Assembly (NCBI GenBank): GCA_030596185.1
Contig: JAUVKP010000053.1
Coordinates: forward strand, 1 to 7,232
DNA length: 7,232 nt
From: Fidelibacterota bacterium
GTDB lineage: Bacteria; Fidelibacterota; Fidelibacteria; Fidelibacterales; Fidelibacteraceae
Direction: 5' to 3'
A program made the translations under genes and the position numbers. Shown in pieces: positions 6,330 to 7,232 of this stretch (positions are counted from its first letter, which is position 1; each line of letters starts with the position of its first letter). The notes under the pieces were generated by a model, which made no database searches, was not told where the DNA came from, and saw only the letters and a list, made by a program, of their open reading frames with translations.

Positions 6330-7232
6330 TACTTTTTCCTGTCTATGATAAATTCAACCATACTGTAGAACATTTCTTGGCTTCCTTCCGGAAGCTCCTT
6401 TATCAATTCCTGAATAGTAACATGCCGTAATGTAATATGTTCACGAATTCTATCAAATATAAAATTATTTTCAAGAATCTTTCTTGCAACACCTACACCA
6501 TGCTGTTCGATGTGCTCAACGCTGATACTTTCAAGAAATTTATTCCATTCCACTTGATCCATTTCTTGTTTTGCATATAGATAAGGGTACGTCTTCTTTT
6601 GTTTTATTAGATCTGACCCTAATGTCTTTCCCATACTTACACTATCTGAAGTCAATTCAAATAGATCGTCCTGAATTTGAAATACAACACCTAATTCCAG
6701 AATGATCTTCTCTACAAGTATTTCATTATCCATGTCCTTACCTACGAGCACAGCTCCAATCCTTGCAGATACAGCGAGTAAGGACGCAGTCTTTTTTTCG
6801 ACCATCGTGAGATATTCGGATAATGTGACATCTTCACGAGTTTCAAACTCCATATCTAAAGTTTGTCCTTCACATACAACGGTCACAGCTTGTAAGATCA
6901 TTGACATGATCCTTGCGTACAATTCTGTATCTTTAACATAGGGATCCAGCTGCGCAAGTGCTCTTGCAAACAAAGCATCTCCCGAAAGTATGGCCAAATT
7001 TTTATTCCATTTTGCATGAACAGTTTCCATTCCATGGCGTAGCATATCTCCGTCCATTATATCATCATGCACTAGAGTGAAATTATGTACCATTTCTATA
7101 CAAGAAGCTGCAAAAAAAGATCTTTCAAAGGAGATATTTCCAAGTGTGTAAGCGGTTGCTGCAAGAAAAGCAGGCCGGAGCTGCTTACCCGGATGTTCCA
7201 AAATATAATGGATCGGGTCATATAGCGAAACC
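6329..7232 (-). CDS. Polyprenyl diphosphate synthase, short-chain type (5' end cut by window edge)
   Basis: The reading frame stays open to the right edge; 300 residues are visible and perhaps 20-30 N-terminal ones are missing. The TTG at 7201 is not the start: upstream in-frame codons read VSLYDPIHYIL, the usual lead-in to GKQLRP. Numbered from the first complete codon, the first aspartate-rich motif is DDIMD (56-60), followed by a divergent LRHG (64-67). The second is FQIQDDLFE (184-192), where Glu192 replaces the usual last Asp. GK at 201-202 and KKT at 212-214 are also present. The enzyme condenses isopentenyl diphosphate onto allylic diphosphates using magnesium. Phe51, five residues before the first motif, is the bulky residue that limits chain length in type I geranylgeranyl diphosphate synthases; long-chain enzymes have Ala or Ser there. 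A C15-C20 product is therefore inferred. It is first in view of a tight cluster with ptsH and ptsI. Confidence 0.92.
   Translation of the reverse strand, partial: VSLYDPIHYILEHPGKQLRPAFLAATAYTLGNISFERSFFAASCIEMVHNFTLVHDDIMDGDMLRHGMETVHAKWNKNLAILSGDALFARALAQLDPYVKDTELYARIMSMILQAVTVVCEGQTLDMEFETREDVTLSEYLTMVEKKTASLLAVSARIGAVLVGKDMDNEILVEKIILELGVVFQIQDDLFELTSDSVSMGKTLGSDLIKQKKTYPYLYAKQEMDQVEWNKFLESISVEHIEQHGVGVARKILENNFIFDRIREHITLRHVTIQELIKELPEGSQEMFYSMVEFIIDRKK
6337..6340 (-). promoter_or_regulatory. Ribosome binding site of ptsH
   Basis: On the minus strand AGGA lies 7 bases before the ptsH ATG, inside the last codons of the prenyl synthase gene. Together with the TAATG overlap it fixes the ptsH start. 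Confidence 0.6.

Noticed and set aside
6385..6394. CTTCCGGAAG 10-base palindrome as an operator.
   Set aside because: It lies inside the prenyl synthase coding sequence, far from any start, and such palindromes occur by chance.

Overview
This 7.2 kb window is an ordinary-looking, gene-dense bacterial chromosome segment that is somewhat AT-rich. It carries five intact genes on the + strand, a sixth (rnc) that meets an oppositely directed cluster tail to tail, and two intact genes plus one edge-truncated gene on the - strand. I see no mobile element, CRISPR array, tRNA/rRNA or phage gene. The Gram-negative-type lipoprotein with a SPOR domain points to a diderm. The style of the prenyl synthase (HNFTLVHDDIMD) and of HPr/EI suggests a member of the Bacteroidetes/Chlorobi/Cloacimonadota-like (FCB) assemblage. 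The strong AGGAGG ribosome binding sites and the COG2403 GTPase argue against a typical Bacteroidetes and would suit a candidate phylum such as Cloacimonadota. This placement is inference only.

Layout, + strand: a COG2403 P-loop GTPase (cyclic 2,3-diphosphoglycerate synthase-like) at 49-1377; ndk at 1384-1782, 6 bp downstream; a lipoprotein with a PKD-like and a SPOR domain at 1824-2705. An 83 bp gap then holds a good sigma70-type promoter (2752-2780) placed so that the transcript would begin at or just before the next ATG. The next unit is a DUF177/YceD protein (2789-3292) overlapping rpmF (3292-3474) by one base. A 69 bp gap with a 10 bp stem-loop follows, then rnc (3544-4326).

Layout, - strand (read right to left): a polyprenyl synthetase cut by the right edge (6329-7232), overlapping ptsH (6054-6329) by one base (TAATG), then ptsI (4296-6050) after 3 bp. 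ptsI and rnc converge and overlap by 31 bp in their coding ends.

How the genes fit together: the first unit couples a nucleotide-binding enzyme with the enzyme that balances NTP pools and with a cell-envelope/division-site lipoprotein. The second is the ancient yceD-rpmF-(fatty acid genes)-rnc neighbourhood with the plsX/fab genes missing between rpmF and rnc. The third puts the general PTS proteins HPr and EI beside an isoprenoid chain-elongation enzyme with no sugar permease in view, which suggests a regulatory phosphorelay. I did not find a clearly new biological system. The most interesting signals are the stem-loop ahead of rnc, the rnc/ptsI antisense overlap, the leaderless-type promoter, and the bacterial cDPGS-like GTPase next to ndk.
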